From positions 10,591,754 to 10,655,753 of the forward strand of contig OX336343.1 of the NCBI GenBank assembly GCA_946902875.1: 64,000 nucleotides of DNA. The letters are read 5' to 3'. Position numbers and translations under genes: made by a program. Shown piece by piece: positions 52,456 through 62,776 of the stretch. The notes under the pieces are model-generated. The model had not been told where the DNA came from. It did not search any database and saw only the letters and a list, made by a program, of their open reading frames with translations. Each line of letters begins with the position of its first letter. The first letter of the stretch is position 1. The DNA comes from Nematopogon swammerdamellus. Taxonomy: Eukaryota > Arthropoda > Insecta > Lepidoptera > Adelidae.

Positions 52456-53714
52456 TGAAATATATATTTACTTTGGCAAAATATCCATAGATAAGGGCAT
52501 AAGAAAGAAGTTAAAGATATCATATTGAAATACAACCTAAAAAAGCCAAAAGGCAGACATAATGCTTATAGGCATTCTGTACTGCAACTATGATCGGTGT
52601 AAAGTTTTTTCAGACACATATTCAGCCTTAGTCAGTAACATGATGTGCATAAATATAATTTCATAATATTATTAAACCTCACCCCGGCGCAGTGGAGTGC
52701 GGGCGGTGGTTCCGATATCATTGCAAGGTTATAAGATTATTATTTTGTGACTAGCGTTTGCCCGCGGCTTCGCTCGCGGTAGACTCGATTTAATAGTAAA
52801 TCCGATTTAAACGCAAATATGATAATAACCGATCGCTTCTCTTATATTCTCTCTCTCCCTCTTTCCCTCCCTCCCTCGCTCCCTCTCCCCTCCGTCATTC
52901 TCAGCCCTCTCCACCCAGCACTATCATTCGACACTAAATTCTGTTCATAGTATACTTTTGACCATACTTCTCAGCCCTATTGCTATTAAGCGTGATATAG
53001 CCTATAGTGAGCCTCAAGAACTACTCTTTACATTGGTGCAAACCGCATGAAAATCTGTTCACTGGTTCCGGAGTTTACCTCAAACATACATACATACAGA
53101 CAGACATTCCTTTTTACAAGAGGTAGAGATTATAAGATAGAGATTAGCTATTCCCGCAGCTCCGCTCGCGGCATTATCCGCTCTGGAGTTAGGCGCTATC
53201 CTGGGTGCTGGCTTGCACCCGCCAGCCGTTTTAGCGCGGCCATTCAGTCTTTAGAGACCATTCCACTAGTACGCAATTCAAAATGAAGTAGCTGTGAGAT
53301 TTACAGTAAACAATGAAAATATTGTTAATGCCTTCACGGCATTCACGCTGAGAAAAAGTGATATTTCTGGAAGCCAGTCAATAGTCCGATCGAGAAATAG
53401 CGCTCTTGTCATCATTGTAAATATATCTACGAAATCGGAATATACAGAGAGATATACAGGCAGACGTTGCATTTTATAAAAGTGGAAGATTTACATACGA
53501 AAAATATTTCATAACCGTATTATTAATTATTATCAGAACCATATAGATAGCATTACGTTAAGGTTCATTAATTATATAAGGCGCCTCGTTATTTTCTGCA
53601 AATATTTTGGGAGAGATACATAAGCATCATAATAAACACGTTGAGCAAAAGAAATGTTTTTAGCATTAGTGCATGGTAATTAGATATATGAGTTCTTTTA
53701 TCCTTTCATTTCAT
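52456..53714. other. non-coding with GCCCGCGGCTTCGCTCGCG motifs
   Basis: TTTGCCCGCGGCTTCGCTCGCG at about 52758 and TTCCCGCAGCTCCGCTCGCGGC at about 53151 each start a ~350-bp AT-rich segment. The same words edge the 61431 element. A CT-rich low-complexity tract lies at 52848-52905. No gene. Confidence 0.5.
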
Positions 53715-54090
53715 TTTCAGGGTTCCGTATCCGGTATAGGACCCTATTACTAAGCGTACGCCGTCCGTCTGTCTGTCCGAGGGCTGTATCTCTTGAACCG
53801 TAATAGGTAGCCCGTTGAAATTGTCACAGAATATGTGTTATTATGGCCGATATAACAACAAATAATAAAAATAAGAAAACCGGCCAAGTGCGAGTCGAAC
53901 TCGCGCACCGAGGGTTCCGTATCGCCATGTCATTGTCAGCGCCACTCACGCCATCTATGGCGTGTTTATGAAATGCTTCATATTAGTTCAAATTCATGAT
54001 TAGTTAAAATGTTTCATAGTCTTTTCGGTAGATGGCGCGCATACACTTTTTTAGTTTCTTCTATGGGAACCCCGTGAATTTTTTACTTTT
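53715..54090 (+). repeat. interspersed repeat, same family as 39640-40050
   Basis: AGGGTTCCGTATCCGG, a short CCGTCTGTCTGTCC run, GAACCGTAATAGGTAGC, ATTATGGC-GATATAACAAC, then GGCCAAGTGCGAGTCGAACTC and GAGGGTTCCGTATC. In this orientation the phrase order mirrors the 39640 copy. Confidence 0.65.
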
Positions 54091-54840
54091 TATTATTTGT
54101 ATTATAAATATATACGCATGTAATAAATAGTAAAATAGTATTTAAGTATTTAAGTATTATTAAGAGATGGCTGTGACCTGAGGCTGTGACTTACTGATTG
54201 GTCACTGTCATTGATTGGGTAGCAGGCTTAGATCTAAGTTTGAGTTGCTTTTCGCACGGTCAGCTATACGTGGCTCTTTCCCGTATTAGTTATTCAAATA
54301 ATTTATATGCTGTGTGCATATCTGTGTGTTCCAGGAAATTCTACTTCTAATATAGTTTACAGAGAAGCGTTATTGTAGATTATAAATTACCATTGGTTGC
54401 GGCTTCACTTATGTAGGTCGAATCAAATCTATAACCTGCCCAATTAAAAAACACCAAAAGAATTGAATCATACTAACGAACGGACATACAGAGTCACGTT
54501 GCGTTTTATAACAGGCTGAGAAAGATCAAGTCCACGCGGACGTAGTCGCGGACACAGCTAGTACATAATGTAACCCTTTCGAAATATTTGCAGCTAATAA
54601 AGAGGCATCCTATACTAGGTATATCTCGGATTATTTTGTCAAACATTTTATAACTATTTTCCGTCGGAGAAGCGCTCGTAAATGCACAGAAATATTGAAG
54701 TTCCAAAAGGTCCGCTAAGATAGTTTTATCAAGCTGTAGATAAATTTAATACAGCTGGTAGATTAATTAAACATTATTCAATTTATCTGTTGTTGACATG
54801 AACTGTGCGGAGATATCTTTATTGTAAATAAGTATGTATA

Positions 54841-54868
54841 TTTATATATATATATATATATATATATA
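54841..54868. repeat. (TA)n microsatellite
   Basis: About 11 TA dinucleotides plus ATTTATAT edges, some 110 bp upstream of the GMC start codon. Confidence 0.85.
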
Positions 54869-54976
54869 AATCGTTTCTACGTTGTCAGCATTCCGTGCCA
54901 TTTATTTATAGAGTAGAGTCGTTTTCCTTGTAGAGATCCTTTAAAAGTTTAGAATAGTGTTTATTTTTATGTAGCA

Positions 54977-55109
54977 ATGGCCACGCTTTGTGGCAGTTAC
55001 ACTGGCGGGCCAGCCGGCTCAGCGTTTGGCGCACTGGTGACACATGTACTGGCTACTCAGTGCCTCCTCACGGAGGACTGGCCAAATGACAGTTTGCACA
55101 GGATCGGAG
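54977..55109 (+). CDS. GMC gene, coding exon 1
   Basis: Encodes 44 residues ([14 protein letters not shown]...[14 protein letters not shown]) plus one base. The layout (Gly/Ala-rich leader, then QCLLTEDWP just before the FAD fold) is typical of lepidopteran GMC proteins. Donor GTTCGT is slightly weak. This exon is short and was joined by phase and family fit, so it is less certain than exon 3. Confidence 0.75.
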
Positions 55110-58100
55110 GTTCGTTTCTGAATTTTCTATTCGTTTAAATTATTGAATAATTTGAGAGGTTCGCTTCACAGAACATTTTATCGTACGGAGTAGAAATAAT
55201 GCACTGCCAATCTGTAGCGATATTTACGTAGGAAAAAAAAAATTTAACTTAAAAGACCCGCCAACGAACGAAACATGGGGAACAAAGATAAATAGGTAGA
55301 AAATGCAATAGTCGGGCTCCCAGCGTCTATTGGAATCCTTCTAGAGTCCTACCGCAGCGTTTTCTATAGCTCTTTCCGTGATTTCTACGTAGTCGAGGTC
55401 TTTGAAATTTTTATTTTTATTTAATATTTTTAATTCTAAACAATAATGTGTCTTTTATGATATGCGAAAAAACTCAGTTTGTCAAGATGACGTCCCATAT
55501 ATCCCATATGTCCCATACGTCCCATAGTCCCATATATCCTATGTTACTCGCGGTACTATGACAAATCGTTGGACAACTCGTTAATCAAAATCCATACAAC
55601 CATTTAATGGATTCTTGGAATCTCAAGAGGGAATAAAGAACCTCATGAAAATACTTTCATCGAGGGCAATTTGATGGGTTGAGTGAGTTGGGGGTTGGGG
55701 CAGACCGATATTTTCCAATTTCCTCTCCAGGAAATAAGCACTTTGACGATAGATGACCTGCATTTATTGCCCTTTCCACAAAGATTCTAATTTGAAATGG
55801 GATACAGCTACTTCATTAAGTACATATAGATTGCTTTTTAGGGCTCAGCAGTATCAAAAATCGGTTTCTCCTGATTGATGTTCTACTTAAACCACTGAGT
55901 TTGATGTTAGAAAAAATATTTGGCTTTCTACAAGACATACTGCTTCCCAAAAAAAAATCTCGAAGTATGATCTCGAAAATTCGGAAAACCCGTGCCGTTC
56001 ATCATGTTAATATAGTCATGTAACTTTACATAATAGATCGAAAATACAATATTCCTTGTCGTCAAGGAGAGTATTATTTATTACGCATACAATGAAACAT
56101 TTATTGATTTTGCACTTACGTCCTCCAAACTCACAGTGGTTTCCGTAGGGTACGAGTCACATACATCGGGAGAAATTCCGAGTGTTTTTACTGCTGGGTC
56201 TCATGAAGAGTCATACTCATAGATTAGGAAATAGTGTGCGTGATGAGTGATGAGATGACTAGTGATGAGTGATGGATGACTCTTTATCGACGGCGTTTAA
56301 GAATAATAGAATGAACAGTTTATTTTTCTAATTTTTATAATTTAGCACATTACATATAAGTTGCCTACATCTATAGTTGATACAACGCAGAAAAACAAAA
56401 TGATAAGACTTAAAATTATGAAAAAATCATTTTGACGCAGCATTAGATCCTGAGTCGAATACCACTCAGGATCGCTCTTTAGTTTCTTTAGTTTCTATTT
56501 GTCGCTGTGTAGGTGTAGCAATCTTGTTTGTCTGCTACTCCATAACTTGTTAATTACAATGTAGGTACATATTTTCTCAACATAAAACTTAGGCTACCAA
56601 TATTCACCACCGCAGCTCTCACTCAATTTTGTGAATATTTTCCTTACAACATTAAACAAAGAATTATCCCAATAGCCGCGAACAAAGTACGCTGGTGTTT
56701 GATGAACAACAAAATCTAAAGTATACATCTGTCTGGCTTCTGTCACTCTCATACGCTAGTAGAAATAAACTGAAGTTTGTCAAGTTATTTAAGTCAATGC
56801 ATACGCCCAATAAAAACAACATTTTCACCGGATTTTTTTCATAGCTGAGGACACGTGTCAGATTTTGATATGTCGACATACACTGTTGACAAATAATAAT
56901 GAAAAATTATTTGGTAGATGTTTTAAAGACGAGGATGAAAGCTAGAAAAACAAAATATTGACAAACCTCTATACCGTTTCAGATGTAGAGGCGTGGGACT
57001 TTATAGTGGTGGGGGCGGGCAGTGCGGGCTCGGTGCTCGCTAACAGACTCACCGAGGTGGACAAGTGGAAGGTGCTGCTGGTGGAAGCCGGGGGTGACCC
57101 TCCATTGGAGAGCATCGTAAGTATGTCTGTTTTAATAATATCTGTATTTTTTATTCTTTATTCTTTATTCTTTATTCATCATTCGTATGGTAGATTGCGC
57201 AAGTATGACCATATATCTGAATATCGAGCTCGCCTTCAGTGGCTCGATGTTCGTGGTCGCAGGAACTCTCACGCTCTCTCTCTTCTCTTCCGCACACTTA
57301 ATGATCCTGCTGCTCCCAATTATTTGAGTGAACGGTTTGAATTTCCTTCTTCGCACGGTCTGGCTTTAAGATCTGCTGACAACTTACTCTTGGCAATACC
57401 GGCTCACTCAAGCTCGTTCTACACGGACTCTTTGACAGTACAAGCAGCTCGCCTCTGGAATAATCTGCCCGTGCATTTACGCTCCTCTACATCTATGAAT
57501 GTATTTAAGATTAATTTAAACAAACTTCTCCTTTCCTTACCGAAGTAAATGTAATTTATAATATTAGATACATATCTTTAAGTACTCGCCTTCTCTTACA
57601 CTCCTGTCATTCAGTTGGTTGTGTCGCACAACGGTATCACCGATCGATGTACATAATATGTAAGTTTATTATATACATATATATGCTTATTAAAGTATTT
57701 ATGTAGTATTCGTATGTAGTTTATCTTATCATACATATTTCTTTACAGTCTTAACACATTGCCACAAACTATTCTTGTTCGCCTGCATGTACTTCTCCCA
57801 CATCCCAAAGGTTAGTTAGAATAGAATGCCTCGCGGCATTAAGCTCGCCTGTTGTACCTAATTTTTATAAATTGGTGTTCAATAAAGAATATATACATAC
57901 ATATACATAGTACACTACGCTTGAATTTGTCCTGTTTAGTTTTTACAATCCGGTTCGATTACACCCACAAAGAAGAGCCGGCAAGAAACTTCGCAGGGTT
58001 CTTTTTTTAACGTCTTCAATTACAATACATTGTGACTAGCTACACAATAGACACCGCTTACACTTACGCAGACACAGTGTTAAGATACAGTTTGAGAGCT

Positions 58101-60999
58101 AGAATAACTATAATTTAAGCTTGATAATTCTAACCACATAAAATCAAAAGTAAAAGTATAAATAAAATCAGGTGTATAGAGCCTTTGTCAGAAATTCATA
58201 TCGTAAAAACACATATCGTATCAAGTCATGTCAATTATAAATATTCATACCACATTGTAGTACAATGTCAAAAAATAAATAAAAATAAATAAATAAATTT
58301 GATACTTAATGTATCAATTAGTAAAATTAATATTTTAGTATGCGTGCTAAATAAACTTGATACTTAATGTATCAATTAGTCAAATTAATATTTAGCATGC
58401 GTCAGCAGTATAAATTAAGGTACAGTTTGTACCCTGTCAAAATTCAAAATTTGTATGCAGTCAGAATCTCCAGTGAACATGTTTGTAGCATTTTCAGTTT
58501 ATACCAGTGATAATACGAGGTAGTACAAACATTATTTAAAAAAAATTGAAACATACATTAGTGTATTGTTTTAGTATACCGTTTAATTTTGGAGACAAAG
58601 AGACTTTTAAATTACTATTTAAAACAAGTTCGAATGAATATTTTTCTTAATTAATTTATTTTCGTCGTAGTTTCATTTCACTTGTGTGCTTAACAGGTTG
58701 ACTGCCACAGTGTACGCCACAGCACAATACACCGTGCTAGCGTACCAGGCCACACATAGTGTATGCCTGGGCTGGGCAACACGTAGCTATCCCGACAGAC
58801 CAGTGTATGCCCAGGCAGCACACAAATTCAGACATTTTATATCACCGATAAATATTTGTGCCCTACAGAGATACCGTAAAATTTTATACTGTGGCCTAGG
58901 GGGAGAGGAAATACAACATAGGAATTAAAAAAAAAACAAAGATAGTTTTTTCAATGACATTTCAGGTTTTTATTTTCAAATTTAAAATTTAGAAAGTTTT
59001 ACAAACTACACGTGTTTTTTGGTTTCGTTTTCACGTCTATGAGGTACGGAACCTAAAAATTATATAACGTTTGTCTGTCCAGAATTATACATAAAACTTC
59101 TATATGTGTTTATTAATAATTCCTTCCCGTGAAATGCAGTTCGATAATCGCTTCTGTTGTAGACATGTAGATGTAGACCCTAATAGAAATATCTACATAC
59201 TAGCAATTTTATGATAAAACAAACCTGTAATTTTTTCTTGAAATCTTTAAAAATTAGGGTTGCATGAAATGAATACCTATGAACTAGTAAACAATTTTCA
59301 AGGCAGCTTTTGATAATACAACTCAGCTCAATTCACAGATAACACTTCTTTTAAACAACAATTTGATGACATTGTTCAATGTTATTTTCAGGTACCGAAC
59401 TTCCAAGGCAGTATGCATCATAGGGAGGATGTCGCATGGCAATATTTCACCGAGGACGATGGCTATGCTAACCGAGCGAGCCCTGGAGGGCGCGCTTTTT
59501 GGCCCAGAGGAAAGATGCTTGGAGGCACTGGATCTATCAACGGAATGCTTTACGCCAGGGGAAACCCAGAAGACTTTACATCTTGGTACAACGCAGGCAA
59601 CGAGGGCTGGGACTGGGAAACAGTGCTGGAATATTTCAAGAAAAGTGAAAAAATTGTCGACCCCATCATTCTAAACGATCCAGAAGCATTAAAGTACCAC
59701 GGAACTGACGGAGAATTCATCGTTGATGTCTTTAACTATACTTACCCTGACTTTGCCAACAATCTCACGAAGGCTTACGTGGAACTTGGACTTAAAGAAA
59801 TCAAGGACTTCAACGGTCCATCTCAACTCGGTGTAAGTCCGATCAGAGGTCACAATCACAAGGGAAAAAGAGTCAGCCCTGCTACAGCTTTCTTAAATCC
59901 TATAAGAGAAAGATCTAACCTGTACGTCTTGAAGAATACTTTTGTGAATAAAGTCAATTTCGACAAATCACGAACTGCCATTAGCGTCGATATTACTCTT
60001 AGCGATGGCAAAAGAACCACATTATCGGCATCAAAAGAAATAATATTATCGGCAGGGGCTGTAAATTCACCCCAAATTTTAATGCTCTCGGGAATTGGTC
60101 CGAAATCTCACCTGGAAAGCCTTGGAATTGAAGTGTTATCCAATCGCCCGGTTGGCGAGAACCTTCAAGATCACGTGAGGATTCCTATACCGGTAACGCT
60201 TAATCCAGGAGCAAAACCTTTAGGTGAAAACCACTTTTTAGAAATAGCGGCCGAGTACATCCTCAAAATGGATGGACCTCACGCGAGGAACTACGATCAA
60301 CCGAACCTCAACGCCTTTATGGCCTTGAATAAGGATCAATTATATCCCGATGTGCAAATAGACCACAACTACTACCGTGTGGGAACACCCTACCTGTACA
60401 GCATGTGTACAGATATTTTGGCATTCACTGATGAGATTTGTCAGCAGTTTGTAAATTTCAATAAGGAAACTGAATTGTTCATAATATTCTTCAGTTTATG
60501 TCGACCGGATTCAATGGGAAAAATATTGCTGCGGAGCAGCGATCCCACGGATCATCCTCTCATATATCCCAAATACTTTAGCGATGCCCGGGACATGGAT
60601 ATATTTGTCCAAAACCTTAAGAATGCTGTCAAAATTGTCGATACACCGACTTTCAAAAGTATGAAGGCAGAATTGAAGAGGATATACTATAAGGATTGTG
60701 ACAGCGAGGTTTTCAACAGTGATGGCTACTGGGAATGTATGTCGAGGACTGTCACGTACCACATATATCATCCTGTGGGGACAGCTAAGATGGGGAGTGT
60801 GGAAGATTCTACGTCCGTGGTTGACAATGAGCTGAGAGTTCATGGTGTGAAAAGGCTCCGTGTGGTGGACGCGAGTATCATGCCTGCCATCACAAGAGCG
60901 AACACGAATGCGGCCACAATGATGATTGCAGAGAGAGCTGCAGATTTCATAAAGGAGGAGTATGGAGTAAATACTTCTAGGGTTAAGACCGAACTGTAA
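54977..60999 (+). CDS. GMC oxidoreductase (glucose dehydrogenase-like), three coding exons
   Basis: Join 54977-55109, 56983-57116, 59392-60999 gives 624 residues, normal for insect GMC enzymes. The splice phases agree: exon 1 ends with one base (GAT codon split) and exon 2 ends after a whole codon. The donors are GTTCGT and GTAAGT and the acceptors are TTTCAG. The start sits in a good context (GCAATGG). Residues 50-61 [12 protein letters not shown] are the FAD-binding GxGxxG, with E79 (LLVEAGG) for the ribose. GMC signature 1 is [19 protein letters not shown] at 129-147, signature 2 is [16 protein letters not shown] at ~308-323. The catalytic His is H549 (HPVG) and the partner Asn lies in NTNAA near 595. 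The N-terminus is only mildly hydrophobic, so secretion is uncertain. These enzymes oxidise alcohols or sugars with FAD. The substrate cannot be told from sequence. Confidence 0.93.
55488..55547 (+). repeat. (CCCATAT/CCCATA)n microsatellite in intron 1
   Basis: CCCATATAT, CCCATATGT, CCCATACGT, CCCATAGT and CCCATATAT run in tandem, a 7-10 bp degenerate unit. Confidence 0.7.
56983..57116 (+). CDS. GMC gene, coding exon 2
   Basis: Two bases complete the split codon, then 44 codons from [16 protein letters not shown] to PPLESI. It encodes the dinucleotide-binding beta-alpha-beta fold. The perfect GTAAGT donor at 57117 is followed within ~20 bases by LINE sequence, and the exon frame stays open into that LINE until 57548. 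Confidence 0.9.
57140..57905 (+). mobile_element. LINE 3' fragment in GMC intron 2
   Basis: After a (TTATTC)n tract the plus strand encodes a C-terminal LINE segment: [56 protein letters not shown] and [14 protein letters not shown] stop follows at 57546, then a 3' UTR with AATAAAGAATATATAC and an ATAC-rich tail. This Lxx-WNNLP end is common in CR1/L2/RTE-like LINE proteins. It is 5'-truncated with no RT core, and sense-oriented relative to the host gene. Confidence 0.8.
58299..58412 (+). repeat. ~63-bp tandem duplication in intron 2
   Basis: TTGATACTTAATGTATCAATTAGT-AAATTAATATTT and AGTATGCGTGCTAAATAAA / AGCATGCGTCAG appear twice in a row. GATACTTAATGTATC is itself palindromic. Confidence 0.75.
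59392..60999 (+). CDS. GMC gene, coding exon 3 (catalytic domain)
   Basis: 535 codons uninterrupted, from VPNFQGS to the TAA at 60997. It holds both GMC signatures, the substrate-cap region (variable, residues ~380-450), the C-terminal FAD/substrate half and the His-Asn pair. The usual GNTNAP near the end reads ANTNAA, a mild change. The absence of stops over 1.6 kb and codon usage unlike its surroundings support a functional gene. Confidence 0.95.
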   Translation, partial: VPNFQGSMHHREDVAWQYFTEDDGYANRASPGGRAFWPRGKMLGGTGSINGMLYARGNPEDFTSWYNAGNEGWDWETVLEYFKKSEKIVDPIILNDPEALKYHGTDGEFIVDVFNYTYPDFANNLTKAYVELGLKEIKDFNGPSQLGVSPIRGHNHKGKRVSPATAFLNPIRERSNLYVLKNTFVNKVNFDKSRTAISVDITLSDGKRTTLSASKEIILSAGAVNSPQILMLSGIGPKSHLESLGIEVLSNRPVGENLQDHVRIPIPVTLNPGAKPLGENHFLEIAAEYILKMDGPHARNYDQPNLNAFMALNKDQLYPDVQIDHNYYRVGTPYLYSMCTDILAFTDEICQQFVNFNKETELFIIFFSLCRPDSMGKILLRSSDPTDHPLIYPKYFSDARDMDIFVQNLKNAVKIVDTPTFKSMKAELKRIYYKDCDSEVFNSDGYWECMSRTVTYHIYHPVGTAKMGSVEDSTSVVDNELRVHGVKRLRVVDASIMPAITRANTNAATMMIAERAADFIKEEYGVNTSRVKTEL

Positions 61000-61030
61000 A
61001 ATAGTTTAATGCTTTATTTTAAGTGTTGTA

Positions 61031-61036
61031 ATTAAA
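61031..61036 (+). terminator. candidate poly(A) signal ATTAAA
   Basis: Thirty-two bases after the GMC stop codon, a common variant of AATAAA, followed by a T/GT-rich stretch (TTTTATATGTTGTT). No canonical AATAAA lies nearer. Confidence 0.5.
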
Positions 61037-61430
61037 AGCTTTTATATGTTGTTATAACTTCATGATGTTTCTCATATCTATCTACTAGCTATTTAGCTTA
61101 CCTAAAACTATTCAATTTTGATATCTTACATAGTAAGTTTTAAACATTCAGATTTTATAATTTTGGACACTATGCTGGACTATGCCTTAAAATCACATCG
61201 CACTCGATTTACCAAAGTAGATCAGGCTGTTGATTGATGGTAAAAATTTAAGAACCCATTGGTAGGCACATGCACAAACACACACCCGCGGAACATGTGC
61301 CTGCCGTCTGTATCAATGTGTGTCCGCTTATAACTCGAGAACGACTGATTCCATGCCTCATTCCATTCAAACATATAAAAGGCTATGTACTCGTAACTTA
61401 TTTATTTATTTATTTATTTATTTAATACTA
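61037..61430. other. 3' flank, non-coding, with (TTTA)n at 61398-61425
   Basis: A TTTA tetranucleotide run sits against the left end of the following TIR element, as is often seen at preferred insertion sites. Otherwise nothing. Confidence 0.4.
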
Positions 61431-62776
61431 GCTGTTGCCCGCGGCTTCGCTCGCGTGAAATTCGTATTTCAAAGAAGAATCTAAGTAACTAAGGGCGAGG
61501 CCGAAGGCCGAGCTGCGTTCAGGTAAACGACAAATCTTCTCAAATAATGTAAGCAACTAACGGCGAGGCCGAAGGCCCAGCTGCATCCTGGAAGACAATA
61601 AACCTTCGCGAAGAAAGTAAGTAACTAAGGGCGAGGCCGAAGGCCGAGCTGCGTTCAGAAAGACGATAAACCTTCTGGTAGAAAGGAAGTAACTAAGTGC
61701 GAGGCCGAAGGCCGAGCTGCGTTCAGGTAAACCAAAAACCCTCTTCCGTCTTCGGGCCTCGCCCTTAATGACTTCCTTTCTTCGATAGAATAATGTCGTT
61801 TACTCCATCTATTTATTTCATAAAATATAGCTTAATTACCTACTTTATTCGAGATGATTTAGCTTATTCCTGAATGCAGCTCGGCCTTCGGCCTCGCCTT
61901 AGTTAGTGCTTTCTTCGAGATGGTTTAGCTTCTTCCTAAACGCAGCTCGGCCTTCGGCCTCGCCCTTAGTTCCTTGCTTTCTTCGAGATGGTTTATTATT
62001 TATCAGAACGTAGCTCGGCCTTCGGCCTCGCCTTAGTTACTTACTTTCTTCAAGATGGTTTAGCTTCTTCCTGAACGCAGCTCGGCCTTCGGCCTCGCCC
62101 TTAGTTACTTGCTTTCTTCGAGATTGTTTATTATTTATCAGAACGAAGCTCGGCCTTCGGCCTCGCCTTAGTTACTTACTTTCTTCAATATGGTTTAGCT
62201 TCTTCCTGAACGCAGCTCGGCCTTCGGCCTCGCCCTTAGTTACTTGCTTTCTTCGAGATTGTTTATTATTTATCAGAACGAAGCTCGGCCTTCGGCCTCG
62301 CCTTAGTTACTTACTTTCTTCAATATGGTTTAGCTTCTTCCTGAACGCAGCTCGGCCTTCGGCCTCGCCCTTAGTTACTTGCTTTCTTCGATATGGTTTA
62401 TTATTTATCAGAATGTAGCTCGGGCTTCGACCTCGCCTTAGTTACTTACTTTCTTCAAGATGGTTTAGCTTCTTCCTGAACGCAGCTTGGCCTTTGGCCT
62501 CGCCCTTAGTTATGATGTTAGTTAGTTCTTCAAGATGGTTTTGCTTCTTCCCGAATGCAGCTCGGCCTGCAGCCTCGCCCATAGTTACTTACTTTATTCC
62601 AGAATGTTTTTCTTCTTCCTGAAGTCAGCTCCGACTTCCGTCTCGCCCTTAGTTACTTTCATCGAGAAAGAATATCGTTTACGTGAGCGCAGATCCGCCT
62701 TCGGCCCCGCCTTTAGTGACTTACTTTATTTTTTTTTAAATACGAAATTCACGCGAACGAAGCCGCGGGCAATAGC
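61431..62776. mobile_element. TIR-bounded element packed with GGCC-palindrome tandem units
   Basis: The 40-bp termini (61431-61470 and 62737-62776, 36/40 complementary) start GCTGTTGCCCGCGGC. Inside are ~67-bp units built on GGCCGAAGGCC / GGCCTTCGGCC. The first four (61494-61735, 68-bp step) point one way. From about 61740 some 14 units point the other way, so the array is head-to-head inverted. In the right part two unit types alternate (GATGGTTTAGCTTCTTCCTG and GTTTATTATTTATCAGAAC), forming a ~133-bp higher-order repeat. A short relative is at 40741-40965. No coding capacity. Confidence 0.8.
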
